Shown piece after piece: positions 10,701 through 22,800 of a stretch of DNA of 64,000 nucleotides. The position numbers were made by a program, and so were the translations under genes. The first letter of the stretch is position 1; every line of letters starts with the position of its first letter. The notes beneath the pieces are model-generated. The model had not been told where the DNA came from. It saw nothing but the letters and a program-made list of their open reading frames with translations, and searched no databases. This DNA comes from Ipomoea triloba. Its lineage: Eukaryota > Streptophyta > Magnoliopsida > Solanales > Convolvulaceae. The stretch is taken from positions 2,138,402-2,202,401 of the forward strand of contig NC_044924.1 in assembly GCF_003576645.1 (NCBI RefSeq). The letters run 5' to 3'.

Positions 10701-13021
10701 AGGTATGTTACATATAATCTTTTCGGCTTTTCATATGAACTGTGATGTTCTATCTTCTGAAATTTGAGACTAATGACCTCGACACCACAATATGATAAGA
10801 GATCAATTCGCATTGCACTGAAACTGAGAATTTTATGCTATTTGTTTGGTGATATTGATACTAAAGTACATCAAAAAGTGAGTATAACATTCCAGATTGC
10901 TGTATTGGTAATTAATGAATACACGATGGGCATCACAAATTCACAATATTGTTGAAGTTGGAACATGTAGGAATAGGCTTTTTATCTCCTCTATCACATT
11001 AAGCATTATAAGTAATTCAAATAAATAATAAATTCCAGGCATTGACAGGTGGAGAGGATGCATATTTTGTGACTAATCAGAACTGGCTAGGCATAGCTGA
11101 TGGAGTTGTTCAGTGGTCTCTCGAAGGTATTCCTTCCTAATATTTTTGAGTTTTACGCTGTGTGGAACCATAATGCTAATTTCTTGTTATCATTCTTTAC
11201 CTCAAATCTGAATTAGAGCATACAATTATGTCCATTTCCATCTATTCAGGAATTTATCCGGGATTATATTCCAGAGAACTCATGGAGAATTGCGAAAAGG
11301 TTATATTGCAGTCTGGCAGTGATTCGGGAACTGATCCTAAGATAGTTCTTAAACTGAGCGTGGCAAAAGTAGAGTCTCCTGGATCCTCGACAGCTTTGAT
11401 TGCACACTTTGATGGTCAGGTACGATGGTGTTGATTCAAATCCTCTTTGCTTAAAGCCTTAAAGTGAGTTGAAGTATAACGAAAATGGTTTACGTTAGCA
11501 AATTACAAAACTGGGATCCATTAAGCTCCTCGGGTGCTTGCTGTAAAGTACAGCTGAATCGTTGCAGGCTTTCCATGTGGCTAATATCGGAGACTCTGGG
11601 TTTCTGATCATAAGGAACAGTGTCATATATAAAAAGTCATCTCCAATGCTCCATGAGTTCAATTTCCCTATGCAAATCGGAAGCGGTGATGATCCCTCTC
11701 AAATTGTGGAGGTAATAACTACTTGGCATGAATATGCATAAAAGAACTCGATTTAGTAACTCCATTTATGTTCTCTAGGGAAATGCTCAAGACTTCAACT
11801 GTAACTATTTTGATAACTTTTAAGTTTCCCTGTTCTTACTTCTTAGAAGAGATCTAACATATCAAGCTGATCAAATTGTTCTGTTTTGAATATTTTTACA
11901 TCAGGAATACAGAATTGAGTTAGATGAGGGGGACATCGTGGTCACCGGAACTGATGGTCTTTTTGACAATTTGTATGCACAAGAAATAGCATCAATTATC
12001 ACGAAATCGTTGGAAGCTAACGAAACACCTAAGGTGCCTGCAGTTCTATCTTCTTCCCCCCACCCTCCCCTTACTAAAATGAGTAAATAGCATAAGATGG
12101 GTGCATTGGTTTTTTTTATTTATTTATTTTTATTTTTACATACACGGGGAATTGATTTTAAGACTTCTTACGAAGAACCTCGAATCTATGACACTAGATT
12201 ACAAGGTCCTTAGTGATGCATTGGTTTTCTACCATACCTAAATAGGTGATTACCCATTCTTTTTGAATTTGAAGACATTGTAGAATTACGTAAAATTCTG
12301 TTCCAAAGTCATTTGTCCACTATTTTCCAAAACCAAGGCCAACCATCCACATAACATTTTCAGTCACAACATCAATCCGGAAACGTTGTGGCCACCCGTG
12401 TACAAGCACTTTGAGAAACCTGTAGACTATTGAGACATCCTGCAATTTAACTTTTTTGGGTGGAGGGCAGGGAAGGACCAAGTCCAGCACTAGGTGACTA
12501 GGGGGATTGTTGAGCAGAGGCTTGAAGGGCCAAGTCCAGCACCTTGTCTCTCGAAAATGTAGCAGTATAAGGAAATAAAGTTGCATCTTTGCTACAAGCT
12601 ATAGCTTTTGGTGTAATGGTAAGCGTTTGACTCTAACACGTGGTATAAGAACCAGGTCACAGACAGTGGTAAACGTAAAACGCCTCCACCAAGGCTCTAG
12701 GACAAGCAACTAGGCGTTCGGGATTGGGGTGTAGTCCTTTTTTTTGGTGTTACCAACTACTTCCTCACATCCCTTTTCTTGATTTGAAAACCTGATTCAT
12801 CCTACAAAGCATTCTTTTATCCTATGTAAGAATTCCTGTTTCTATCCAACCAGGAAATTGCTGAGATCTTGGCTACAAGGGCACAGGAAGTTGGTGGCGC
12901 CGCATCGGGAAGAACCCCATTTTCTGATGCAGCCCAAGCAGCTGGATATGTGGGGCAAACTGGAGGAAAGCTTGATGATGTAGCTGTTATTGTGTCACTG
13001 GTTCAAAATCCCACTCACTGA
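7747..13021 (+). CDS. Probable protein phosphatase 2C, PP2C62-like (At4g33500 type), plastid
   Basis: Nine exons: 7747-7951, 8117-9648, 10290-10420, 10636-10702, 11039-11126, 11250-11419, 11568-11711, 11905-12033, 12854-13021; 877 aa. Residues 1 to about 50 are rich in Ser, Pro and Arg (RRRRRK), like a plastid transit peptide. Exon 2 encodes about 510 acidic, low-complexity residues built largely from tandem 42-51 aa repeats (Ser178 onward). The PP2C domain fills about residues 620-877: [48 protein letters not shown] and [12 protein letters not shown]. The metal-binding Asp residues of the family are visible in GGED, ADGV, GTDG and DDVAV. The usual DGVGGW reads DGVVQW, as in the At4g33500 group. 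Its substrate is not known to me. Intron 8 (820 bp) holds inserted repeat DNA. The splice model around exons 3 and 4 is by frame and homology only. Confidence 0.9.
8443..9290 (+). repeat. In-frame tandem repeats inside the PP2C acidic N-terminus
   Basis: Units of 47, 43, 42 and 51 codons start at about 8443, 8584, 8713, 8839 and 8992, followed by a more diverged unit. Each begins with [19 protein letters not shown] text, then a [16 protein letters not shown] segment, and ends in [12 protein letters not shown] text. The frame is kept in all copies despite length differences. The region is predicted to be disordered and strongly acidic. Confidence 0.9.
12590..12745 (+). mobile_element. Possible tRNA-derived SINE remnant in PP2C intron 8
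   Basis: The segment TTGGTGTAATGGTAAGCG resembles a tRNA-type A box and lies in the longest late intron of the PP2C gene. The B box is degenerate and no target duplication was found, so the call is weak. Confidence 0.3.
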
Positions 13022-13940
13022 GTGGCAGACAGACAGGGTATAGTATCAACTGCTTTATGTTGTGGCAACATTATTCTGGTTCCTTAACCATCATTATTCA
13101 AAGAAAAACATGTTTTCCTCTTCATCTTCCTGTTATCTTAACTTGGGCAATCCATGTTGGATGGCCTAGTTCTTTTGCAGTTGACCATTTTATTAATCAA
13201 AAGCTTATGGAGAAAAGCAGAGTGATTAGTCTTAGATAGCTGTGCTAATCTTCAATCATTAACTTTCTGGAAAAAAGAGGTTTTGATGTTTGAATAAGTT
13301 GACTTTTCTTCAACATTTTGGACTGTTCCTATGGAGTTATTATACCGTCAACCATGGTTCACATTACAAGATAAATCATTGACATACGATTTTAATTTTA
13401 GTATAAAGAAAAGTTCATTTTTACTGTATTATTATATGTTCATATTTTAAAGGTTTATTTTTGATATATTATCAAAAAATAAATTTTTAAGTACATTATA
13501 AATAAATTTTTATTTAGTATATTAATAAAAAATATGAATATTTATTGGTGATCCGCATATAATTTGCGGCCCTAGAATCGGCGATTGATTGGTGTAAAAT
13601 GTTGAAACTAATGATGGCCTCACTTGTGAACACTTTTCTTCATGTGTATATTTCTGTATATTGGTGGGGCATACTTTTGAGCATCCGCCGAAAAATGATT
13701 AAAATCAAGGCCTGATTGCATTATACGAATTGTTTTTAGCATATAATATAAAATATAAATGTGTGGTTTAATTATCAATTTAAATTTTGATTTCAGATAA
13801 AATATATATATCCTTCAATGGTTATCTACACGTCTCAAAGGTATAACCCGGTTGAGTTTATAGATCTTAACTAAGTTGGTTTGGTTGATTTGCTACATCG
13901 AGCTAATAATATGATAGAAGATAATCGACTTTTATTTTAA
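13022..13940. other. Intergenic downstream of the PP2C gene
   Basis: 3' untranslated region of the PP2C gene followed by AT-rich sequence (13370-13560 is especially AT-rich and partly self-complementary). No gene was recognised. Confidence 0.55.
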
Positions 13941-14635
13941 GGCTAAAGTGTCATCCCGCACCATGAACTATATTGAATTATTCATGCCGTATCTTGAACT
14001 TTCATAAGGTTTATTTTGATACACAAACCATTAATTTTTTTTTTCATCTAGCAATTTTTACAGGTTCCCTACAAGTTATAGGTAATCTATGTTGACTTGG
14101 ACTTTTTTTTTTTGTTTTCTTCTTTTTTTTTTTTAATTTTAATTTTTTTTGGTTTTCTTCTAAACCTTCTCCAGCCCAACAACCGGTACCGAAACCGTAA
14201 AATAATAATAATAAAAATTTCTTATATTTAGGCATTTAGTTACTGGTAGTAGCTAAATATAAAAAAAAAATTATATTTAACTACGGCCAGTAGGCAGTAG
14301 CCAAAATAATAATAAAAAAATTATAATATGTTTTTTATAATAACAAAACATATTATATATACTAGTGAGCACGTCCTGGTCCGGCTAAAGGCACAGGGGA
14401 GGGGCAGCGTGAGGCGTTGATTTTTGGGTTTTACTTAAAAATTTTGGGTTGACTTAAAAAGAATATCCATATAAGCTAATTATCTGTGCCATACCATCAT
14501 AGTAACCTGGTAACCTGTGAAAAATGCTAGATGAAAAAAAATTAATGGTTTGTGTATCAAAATGGACGTTATGAAAGTTCAAGGTGCGGCATGAATAATC
14601 CAATATAGTTCATGGTGCGGAATGACATTTTAGCC
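13941..14635. mobile_element. Mutator-type (MULE-derived) TIR element with 9-bp target duplication
   Basis: The ends are long inverted repeats of about 115-120 bp (13941-14056 against 14523-14635), beginning GGCTAAA and containing the segments CCGCACCATGAACTATATTG and CACAAACCATTAATTTTTTT in opposite orientations. The element is flanked by a perfect 9-bp direct repeat, TTATTTTAA (13932-13940 and 14636-14644), the hallmark target-site duplication of Mutator elements. It has no transposase ORF, so it is a non-autonomous 695-bp copy. The inner part has A/T runs and a short GC-richer stretch. Confidence 0.88.
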
Positions 14636-15381
14636 TTATTTTAATAACTTGACGAGTATAATACTACTAATATGTAACTGACAACAATGATTCACTTAAT
14701 AATTAATTAATGTGAAAACGGTAATATATGAATTTGAAATAAATTAAGTGAAAAAAATAGAGTATTGTGAGGCCAATGATTACTTGGCATGGGTAATAAA
14801 ATTAGCTTTAAGCTCAGCAGCTAACTTTGCCAATTTCAAATGAGAAATGGGCGTTAATTTTGGCATAAAGCACATTCCACTTTTGGGCTGCATGCTTACT
14901 ATTGTAAGCATGAGATTATATTCTCTCTCTCACACACACTTTACTCCCATCTCTCAATCAATAATTAGTGTATGTGATGTATTAATTCAACTGCCCCAAC
15001 CTCACTATTTTTCAAAAAAGTCTTATAACTATCGGCTTATATTTTTTTAATTGAGACAAAATACATCATTTGAAAGATATATTACACTACAAATTCATAC
15101 TTTTACAACTCATTAAAGGTCACTCCCTAATCCCTATCACATAAAATTAAGGATAAAATAAAACTATTATCCCAACAAAACAGGTTATGTCATTGGGCAT
15201 AAACTCATGACCTTTTATTTAGGAAAATCAGTTTTTACCACTAAATCATAACATCATTGACATCAGTTTAGACTTCTAACTGAGATGAAATACGAAGTAT
15301 ATATTTTCAATTTTCAACAAACACCCTATCATCCGGGTAGTCTAGCAAAGAAACGAGACATCAATTACGTGCCCCTTACAC

Positions 15382-15387
15382 CACGTG
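15382..15387. promoter_or_regulatory. G-box CACGTG upstream of the LTP gene
   Basis: A CACGTGGC core lies 95 bp before the TATA box and 230 bp before the start codon. Plant LTP genes are often ABA- or stress-responsive through such sites; here that is only an inference. Confidence 0.5.
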
Positions 15388-15476
15388 GCCCCCCAAATTT
15401 CCATGTTCACATGAAACCCGATTCTCACTCGTAACACACCGACCCGACCCAACGAGACCAGCCCCATCTCCATCAT

Positions 15477-15483
15477 TATAAAA
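15477..15483 (+). promoter_or_regulatory. TATA box (TATAAAA) of the LTP gene
   Basis: A consensus TATAAAA lies 129 bp upstream of the ATG at 15612, followed by a pyrimidine-rich leader. It is well placed for a start site near 15510. Confidence 0.7.
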
Positions 15484-15611
15484 CCCACCTAAGAGCTTTC
15501 ACTCACCACAGCCTCAAAAATCTCCGTAATTTTCCAGCACTGTCACAGTCATCGATTGTTTCTCCGTCGTTAATCTCCGGCTTTCTTTCTCTCACTCAAA
15601 ATTTGTCAAAA

Positions 15612-17207
15612 ATGGCGACGGGACTGAACACTATCGGGCCACTAGCAGTGGCCCTGCTCGCAGTATGGGCGATCGCAGTAGTGGACTCCGCGCACCATGC
15701 AGCGCCGGCGCCGGCGGCGGATTGCGGCAGCGTGATCCTCAACCTGGCCGATTGCCTCACCTTCGTCACCAACGGCAGCACGGAGGCGAAGCCGCAGGGG
15801 ACCTGCTGCTCCGGCCTCAAAACGGTGCTGAAAACCAACGCGGAGTGCCTGTGCGAAGGGTTTAAGAACAGCGCCCAGCTCGGCGTCGTCCTCAACGTCA
15901 CCAAAGCCCTAGCTCTCCCCTCTGCTTGCCATGTCTCCGCTCCCTCCGTGAGCAACTGCGGCTGTCAGTATTTTCTTCTTCACTCATCAAAATTGAAATT
16001 CATAGTTTTTTTTTTTTAACTAATTTTTAAAACTTTTTTTCTTTACTTTTCAACAATTTACAGTGAACATCGGCAGCATTTCTTCTCCCGGTACGTCTCC
16101 GTCTCTCAGATCTGTTCTATAACTTCCTTTTTCCGCAAAACAAAAAATGAAAATATTTAATTACTTTTTTTTTTTTGGAATTTATTGATAATTATGTGTT
16201 CTATTTGCTGTGTTGATTTAGTTGATAAAGTGTGGGAGAAGTTATTTATGATTTAAGTTTCTAAGGAGTATTATAGTAAGTTTAGAATTATTATATAAAT
16301 TTATATATTTATATATTAAAAAGTATGAAAGATGAAAGTTGGTTAGTTTATTATGGATAATTAATTATTGATAATAAGGTTAATGTATATTTTTTTATCC
16401 TTTGCGGAATTTACTGACACCTTCAAATATTAAATTATATAAAAGTATAAGCTGAAATTCTGTAAGTCATAAATGTGACCTGCATGTGGGTGGGTGGGAC
16501 CAAACCAACTGTATCACTTTATGACATTGATTTTTCATATTTCTAGATAGATTTCAAGAAGCTGAAAGATAACTGAGCTTTTGGTTTACTACTTCAATTC
16601 TAGGAAAAAAGAATAATAGGATAAAAGGATAATTTTCTTGTATGGACAAATATTTCATTTACTTTAATTCTTTAGAAATATAGAAAATTTTCCGTTTTAC
16701 TTCAAATCAAATTGGTCCCAAAAAAAATCTCCAAAATTTAAGTGGGGTTTGTTAAATAGCTGTTAGGCTGTGATTGGGTGAGTGAGTTTTACTAATTGTT
16801 GATAGCTAATTGGGTTAGTGAGTTTTACTAATGTAGCTTTTTTAATTCTAGCATTTTAGAGCAATAGTTCTATCAAATAGATTGTTTAATTAAGTTAATA
16901 GTGGTCAAATAAGCCAAAATTGACTAATAAGCTAACTATTTTACCAAACAAGTTTACAACTTTTTGGGTTGGTAAATGTACATTTCCTTGAAGTGTTTGC
17001 TTAAAATTGTTGGTGACACATGGTTTTCTTGTAGCTCCATCGCCATTACCGCAACCTCCAAGCTCAATTGCAGTCGCACCTATAGGATCTAGTCAGGTAG
17101 CACCCGGGCCAGCTCAGGCATTGCCACCGTCTTCTGCAATGGCACCGGCGGGATCCATTGCCGCCACCTTGACCGCGGTGGCAGCAGCATTGGTGGTGGT
17201 GTTTTGA
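15612..17207 (+). CDS. GPI-anchored non-specific lipid-transfer protein, xylogen-like
   Basis: Three exons: 15612-15963, 16064-16090, 17035-17207; 183 aa. An N-terminal signal peptide (LAVALLAVWAIAVVDSA) leads into an eight-cysteine LTP domain with the full pattern (DC, DC, CC, CLC, AC, NC) at about residues 37-118. A Pro/Ser/Ala-rich segment (APSPLPQPPSSIAVAP, PGPAQALPPSS), a likely site of arabinogalactan addition, follows. It ends in a hydrophobic tail (SIAATLTAVAAALVVVF) typical of a GPI-attachment signal. Such xylogen-type proteins sit on the outer plasma membrane or in the wall and bind lipids; the founding xylogens promote tracheary element differentiation. The closest relatives I recall are XYP1 and XYP2. 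It converges on the sulfate transporter gene, 540 bp from stop to stop. Exons 2 and 3 recur after the N gap as an assembly duplicate. Confidence 0.95.
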
Positions 17208-17676
17208 GACAGGGTTGGAGAATTGTGTTTGTGATGTTTGATCATAGTAGTATAGTGGTATATTTAGTAGGTGGTGTTTGTCTGGTATTAGCTGGAATTA
17301 TTGTCGTAAGGGAGAAAACAGGGTATTAAATTGGTGTCATATGCCTGCAGGTTTTGAGTCTGAATGATTATGGATGGGGACATGATTGCTGGTTTCATAT
17401 TTGTTCTTTCCTTCTTTCCTTTTTCACAGCTCTAAATACATTATAGCCCAACAAGAATTACAACTCAATTAAGATTGTTGCCAATAGGATATTGGAGAAA
17501 CAGTCCAATGCCAGGGGCCCAGACCATAACACTGTATTTTTTGTACTATAACACTGCATTCTTACAATAGACCAGTATAAGTTACACCCAAGATCAGAAC
17601 AAAACACAAAAACAAATGTCAATAAAGCATTACAAGCAAGATCATGTATACATACAATTTCCTCATTAATAATTTG

Positions 17677-17714
<38 letters not shown>

Positions 17715-17920
17715 CGCAAACATTTGTGATATTGTCTGTTGTTTTCTCAAGGCTCCATTTTCGGGGCAAGCGCGGTGACCGCGTCTGCAACCGTGAGGAA
17801 AATCTTGTCTTCTCCAATCACATTTGCAAGACCAGAGTGTGAAGTTTGTCCATCACCTTATGCCCTGGATTTGCCAGAATAAGCTGTTCGACAACCAAAA
17901 AACATGTGAGTTTCTTCTGT
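16005..17920. repeat. Left copy of a 1.9-kb duplicated block (contig overlap)
   Basis: This block is repeated at 17946-19844 with near identity. It runs right up to the N gap and contains LTP exons 2-3, their shared downstream region and the last exon of the sulfate transporter. The two copies differ mainly by single-base and homopolymer-length changes (35 versus 26 A in one run). Confidence 0.95.
17747..17883 (-). pseudogene. Duplicate, frameshifted last exon of the sulfate transporter (assembly artefact)
   Basis: It corresponds to exon 12 of the transporter at 19670-19807, but one G is missing in the stretch ACCAGAGTGTGAAG (the other copy reads ACCAGAGGTGTGAAG), so this copy is out of frame. 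It ends 37 bp before the N gap with no further exons. It should not be annotated as a separate gene. Confidence 0.85.
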
Positions 17921-17945
17921 NNNNNNNNNNNNNNNNNNNNNNNNN
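17921..17945. other. Assembly gap, 25 N
   Basis: Twenty-five N characters join two contigs whose ends are the same 1.9-kb sequence. The gap therefore probably has negative true length. Confidence 0.99.
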
Positions 17946-19844
17946 GTTTTTTTTTTTTAACTAATTTTTAAAACTTTTTTCTTTACTTTTCAACAATTTA
18001 CAGTGAACATCGGCAGCATTTCTTCTCCCGGTACGTCTCCGTCTCTCAGATCTGTTCTATAACTTCCTTTTTCCGCAAAACAAAAAAATGAAAATATTTA
18101 ATTACTTTTTTTTTTTGGAATTATTGATAATTATGTGTTCTATTTGCTGTGTTGATTTAGTTGATAAAGTGTGGGAGAAGTTATTTATGATTTAAGTTTC
18201 TAAGGAGTATTATAGTAAGTTTAGAATTATTATATAAATTTATATATTTATATATTAAAAAGTATGAAAGATGAAAGTTGTTAGTTTATTATGGATAATT
18301 AATTATTGATAATAAGGTTAATGTATATTTTTTTATCCTTTGCGGAATTTACTGACACCTTCAAATATTAAATTATATAAAGTATAAGCTGAAATTCTGT
18401 AAGTCATAAATGTGACCTGCATGTGGGGGGTGGGACCAAACCAACTGTATCACTTTATGACATTGATTTTTCATATTTCTAGATAGATTTCAAGAAGCTG
18501 AAAGATAACTGAGCTTTTGGTTTACTACTTCAATTCTAGGAAAAAAGAATAATAGGATAAAAGGATAATTTTCTTGTATGGACAAATATTTCATTTACTT
18601 TAATTCTTTAGAAATATAGAAAATTTTCCGTTTTACTTCAAATCAAATTGGTCCCAAAAAAAATCTCCAAAATTTAAGTGGGGTTTGTTAAATAGCTGTT
18701 AGGCTGTGATTGGGTGAGTGAGTTTTACTAATTGTTGATAGCTAATTGGGTTAGTGAGTTTTACTAATGTAGCTTTTTTAATTCTAGCATTTTAGAGCAA
18801 TAGTTCTATCAAATAGATTGTTTAATTAAGTTAATAGTGGTCAAATAAGCCAAAATTGACTAATAAGCTAACTATTTTACCAAACAAGTTTACAACTTTT
18901 TGGGTTGGTAAATGTACATTTCCTTGAAGTGTTTGCTTAAAATTGTTGGTGACACATGGTTTTCTTGTAGCTCCATCGCCATTACCGCAACCTCCAAGCT
19001 CAATTGCAGTCGCACCTATAGGATCTAGTCAGGTAGCACCCGGGCCAGCTCAGGCATTGCCACCGTCTTCTGCAATGGCACCGGCGGGATCCATTGCCGC
19101 CACCTTGACCGCGGTGGCAGCAGCATTGGTGGTGGTGTTTTGAGACAGGGTTGGAGAATTGTGTTTGTGATGTTTGATCATAGTAGTATAGTGGTATATT
19201 TAGTAGGTGGTGTTTGTCTGGTATTAGCTGGAATTATTGTCGTAAGGGAGAAAACAGGGTATTAAATTGGTGTCATATGCCTGCAGGTTTTGAGTCTGAA
19301 TGATTATGGATGGGGACATGATTGCTGGTTTCATATTTGTTCTTTCCTTCTTTCCTTTTTCACAGCTCTAAATACATTATAGCCCAACAAGAATTACAAC
19401 TCAATTAAGATTGTTGCCAATAGGATATTGGAGAAACAGTCCAATGCCAGGGGCCCAGACCATAACACTGTATTTTTTGTACTATAACACTGCATTCTTA
19501 CAATAGACCAGTATAAGTTACACCCAAGATCAGAACAAAACACAAAAACAAATGTCAATAAAGCATTACAAGCAAGATCATGTATACATACAATTTCCTC
19601 ATTAATAATTTGAAAAAAAAAAAAAAAAAAAAAAAAAAGCAAACATTTGTGATATTGTCTGTTGTTTTCTCAAGGCTCCATTTTCGGGGCAAGCGCGGTG
19701 ACCGCGTCTGCAACCGTGAGGAAAATCTTGTCTTCTCCAATCACATTTGCAAGACCAGAGGTGTGAAGTTTGTCCATCACCTTATGCCCTGGATTTGCCA
19801 GAATAAGCTGTTCGACAACCAAAAAACATGTGAGTTTCTTCTGT
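17946..19844. repeat. Right copy of the 1.9-kb duplicated block (contig overlap)
   Basis: Same content as 16005-17920: it starts with the same G plus 12 T and ends at the same CTTCTGT at which the left contig stops, then continues into unique transporter sequence. That pattern is what two overlapping, unmerged contig ends give, rather than a tandem duplication in the genome. Confidence 0.95.
18004..19143 (+). pseudogene. Duplicate exons 2-3 of the LTP gene (assembly artefact)
   Basis: The two exons (18004-18030 and 18971-19143) encode the same proline-rich segment and GPI tail as the intact gene, but there is no exon 1, signal peptide or promoter. It lies wholly in the duplicated block after the N gap. 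Confidence 0.85.
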
Positions 19845-22800
19845 CACAATGCCATGTTTGATGAAAACCTCAGTGTCAGGTTTTTGTGTGTTTAATGTTT
19901 TACCTGAACATGTCTCTTCTCAAGAGATTTGTGTAGGTCTTCAACGGCGTGAATGCCACCGGTGTCTATATCAATAACAGCTGCAAGAAAATCGGTTTCA
20001 GTCTCACTATCAGCTTAGTCTTTTTGTTAAACGGGCCGGGCCAAGAAGGAAAGTGGACAGAACTTACGCGACAAATCAATTATCAGCAGCTGGATCTTTG
20101 TGCCATTGATTTCTTTCTGCTTATCTTCTTCATCAGACAGCCATAACAGTGCTCTGCAAAATTTAATTTGGGACTTCAATTCATTCAGTAGAGTTCTTAG
20201 CCATAGCAGTGCCAATTAATTTGGGATCTACAAAACTCAGTTGTAACTCAAAAGTAAATTAATTACCTGTCCCTGACATAGTTGCAGTTGGAGAAGTAGA
20301 TTGCAGAATCAACTCTGAGAATGAGAATTCCAGGGACCTTTGTTGCATCTGGATATTGCAGCACATTCCTGTAAATTGCACTTCTGGGTATCTTCCCCAA
20401 CACAGCAATTCGTGGCCTTGTCACTTGAAGCAGAATCTTTGCAAAGGAAATTGCCACCTGCACTCACACAACCATAATTTGCATACAGAATTTGAAGGTT
20501 ATTTTTGGACCAGCGTCTACAATGCAAGGTAGTAGACCTGGTCCATGGTATAATTTGCCAAGTTTGTTACTCTTAACTTGATAACCACACCAGTTACAAC
20601 TTCACCTCTCAACCTTAATCGCCTATTGATCTTCTTGGTTTGAGTAAGATTAGTTATAGACAACTTAAGTTGATTACTTCCTATTTTATTATAGTTTACA
20701 CAATGCACGTCTATTTTGACTGCAAGTGTTTCTCGTCACCAAAAATAGATTGAATGAAAAGAGTGAAAAGTGCTTACAGCAATGAGGAGGCCAATCTCAA
20801 CGGAGTGGAAAACAACACCGAAGAAAGCTCCCATGGAGGTAATGAAATCAAATTTATCAATCTTCCATAGGAGGATCATGGCATCAATGTCAACAAGCCC
20901 CACAACTGCAGATATGATGATGGAAGCCAGAATAGCATTGGGGGTGTATTTGAACAGCGGAGTGATGAGTAGCAGTGTCAGCATGACGACGCATGACATC
21001 ACAATATTGGACACCGTCGTGTGGCACCCGGCCATGTAGTTCACCGCCGACCGCGAGAACGATCCTGCATCCATCGTCACACCGCACATACATCAATTAT
21101 TTATACAAAAAAAATTTATATTTTTAGATTCTCTTCCTTACTAGATGCACTGTCCCAAGATCCCCCTACCGATTAATCAGGCGCCAAACACTAGCCAGCT
21201 ACCTAGCATATTACTCTAATTGGTGGTCTAGCCATGGACCGACTAGGCCATCTAGGTGCTGACTGCTAAGGCTTACTAGATCGTCACCTAGCATATCACC
21301 CTAATTGATGGTCTAGCGGCTGACCAGCTAGGTGCTGACGGCTTAGGTTTGCTAGGCCGCCACCTAGCATATCACCCTAATTGGTGATTTAATAGCTGAT
21401 CGTCTAAGTCACTTAGGTGCTGAAGGCTTCGGCCAGCTAGGCTGTCTAGTAAGTTGATTAGCTTTTTTTTTTTTTTTTTTTTAATAAAAATAGGTTGTTT
21501 CACTTAACTTATGTTTTTTAGGTTAATATTTGATATTTTAGTATTAATAGTATTAAATAGTTTATAATTATTAGTTTTAAAAACATAAAAAATTTTAAAC
21601 AAAATTTTAAAAAGTTAGCGATTAACCGCGACCTAGAGGCTAGGTACATTGGACACCGATGAGCACCTAGTGATTTTATTAAAAACAGCACCTACCGGTA
21701 GCTACATAGCAGGATGTCATGGAGCCTACAATGTTCATTGACCCTAATGCTATCATTTCCTTGTTCCCATCAAGTTGATAATCCTTCATGGCTGCAAATG
21801 TTCTTCCGATCGCCGCTGCTTCCTGCAAATCATCATCCCACAAACTCCTAACATCAACATAAGCTCCACATGATCAAGAAGTTAAGGTTGATAATTACGG
21901 CGGCTTACAGTTAAGGCTATCATGCCGGCGACAACACCAATTCTGATTCCTTTGGTGAGGTATTCCCCGGAGAAGTAAATCTGGTCTGCAGATGCCGGAT
22001 TAATGCCTTTCTTTATATGGTTCACGATCTGGACGCCGTGCTTGTCAGCGTGGGTGATGAAGACGAAGAAGGTTGAGATCACAACGGATATCAATGGCGC
22101 AATTGCAGGCACCCAGAAGTACTTCTTGTTCTTCTTTCCCTGCGACCAGGGCGAACAAGAACACTTAGTTTAACAGGATGGTTGAGATTAAGAAGACAAA
22201 AAAAAAAAAAAAACAAAGAATACTAGATTTATGTGGTTTGATAATATGTCTATCTTCATTGACCTAGAAGTACGAGACAAGTTCGGGCAGGTCTGGGTAG
22301 TTGGAATATTTTTCTAGAAGTCCCCTCCTCTACGAATAAATGTGTAGGCGAGATCTACTACACATGGTGGGTGCGTGTTAGTCAGTCAGGGAGGTGATTC
22401 CAAGTGTTTTGATCTAAAAGAAAAGATAGATGGGACACGATTTAGACAGTGAGTTGAAAGGGCCGGGCTCTACAAGTAGTTGTCCAGGAGATCGGGAAGT
22501 GGCTTAACCCGACATGGTAGTAGTCTTCTTGATCACTCTGACGGGATGATCGGGAAGCGCACAACCGGTCCCTAGTGGCCATCCTTTCTGCTCGGGAGGT
22601 TGGTAAGGCCGGGCCGGATTGAATGGACTAAAGAGTTAGGTATATATAAAGCCCTATCAGGGTCAAAACTATTCTTTTACTAAATGTAAAAGATAGAACA
22701 TCCGGAGAGATCAGATCATATCCAGTACATATGCAACATACACAACGAGGATGAATAGACAGATACATTAAAAGAATTTAGATTCTAGAAGCTAGCATGA

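Larger units (their letters stand above)
14645..15611. other. Intergenic and promoter of the lipid-transfer protein gene
   Basis: AT-rich up to about 15340, then the proximal promoter and leader of the LTP gene. A short ORF at 14847-15050 has no recognisable family. Confidence 0.55.

Noticed and set aside
12590..12660. A functional tRNA gene
   Set aside because: Only an A-box-like segment fits. I cannot draw a cloverleaf with an anticodon stem and a proper T arm.
15596..15955. 119-aa minus-strand frame opposite LTP exon 1
   Set aside because: It is an antisense shadow of a GC-rich exon with strong codon bias. The plus strand carries the eight-cysteine protein.
17946..19844. A true tandem duplication of the LTP gene
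   Set aside because: The second copy starts exactly at the N gap, lacks exon 1 and promoter, and mirrors the end of the other contig. An unmerged overlap explains it better.
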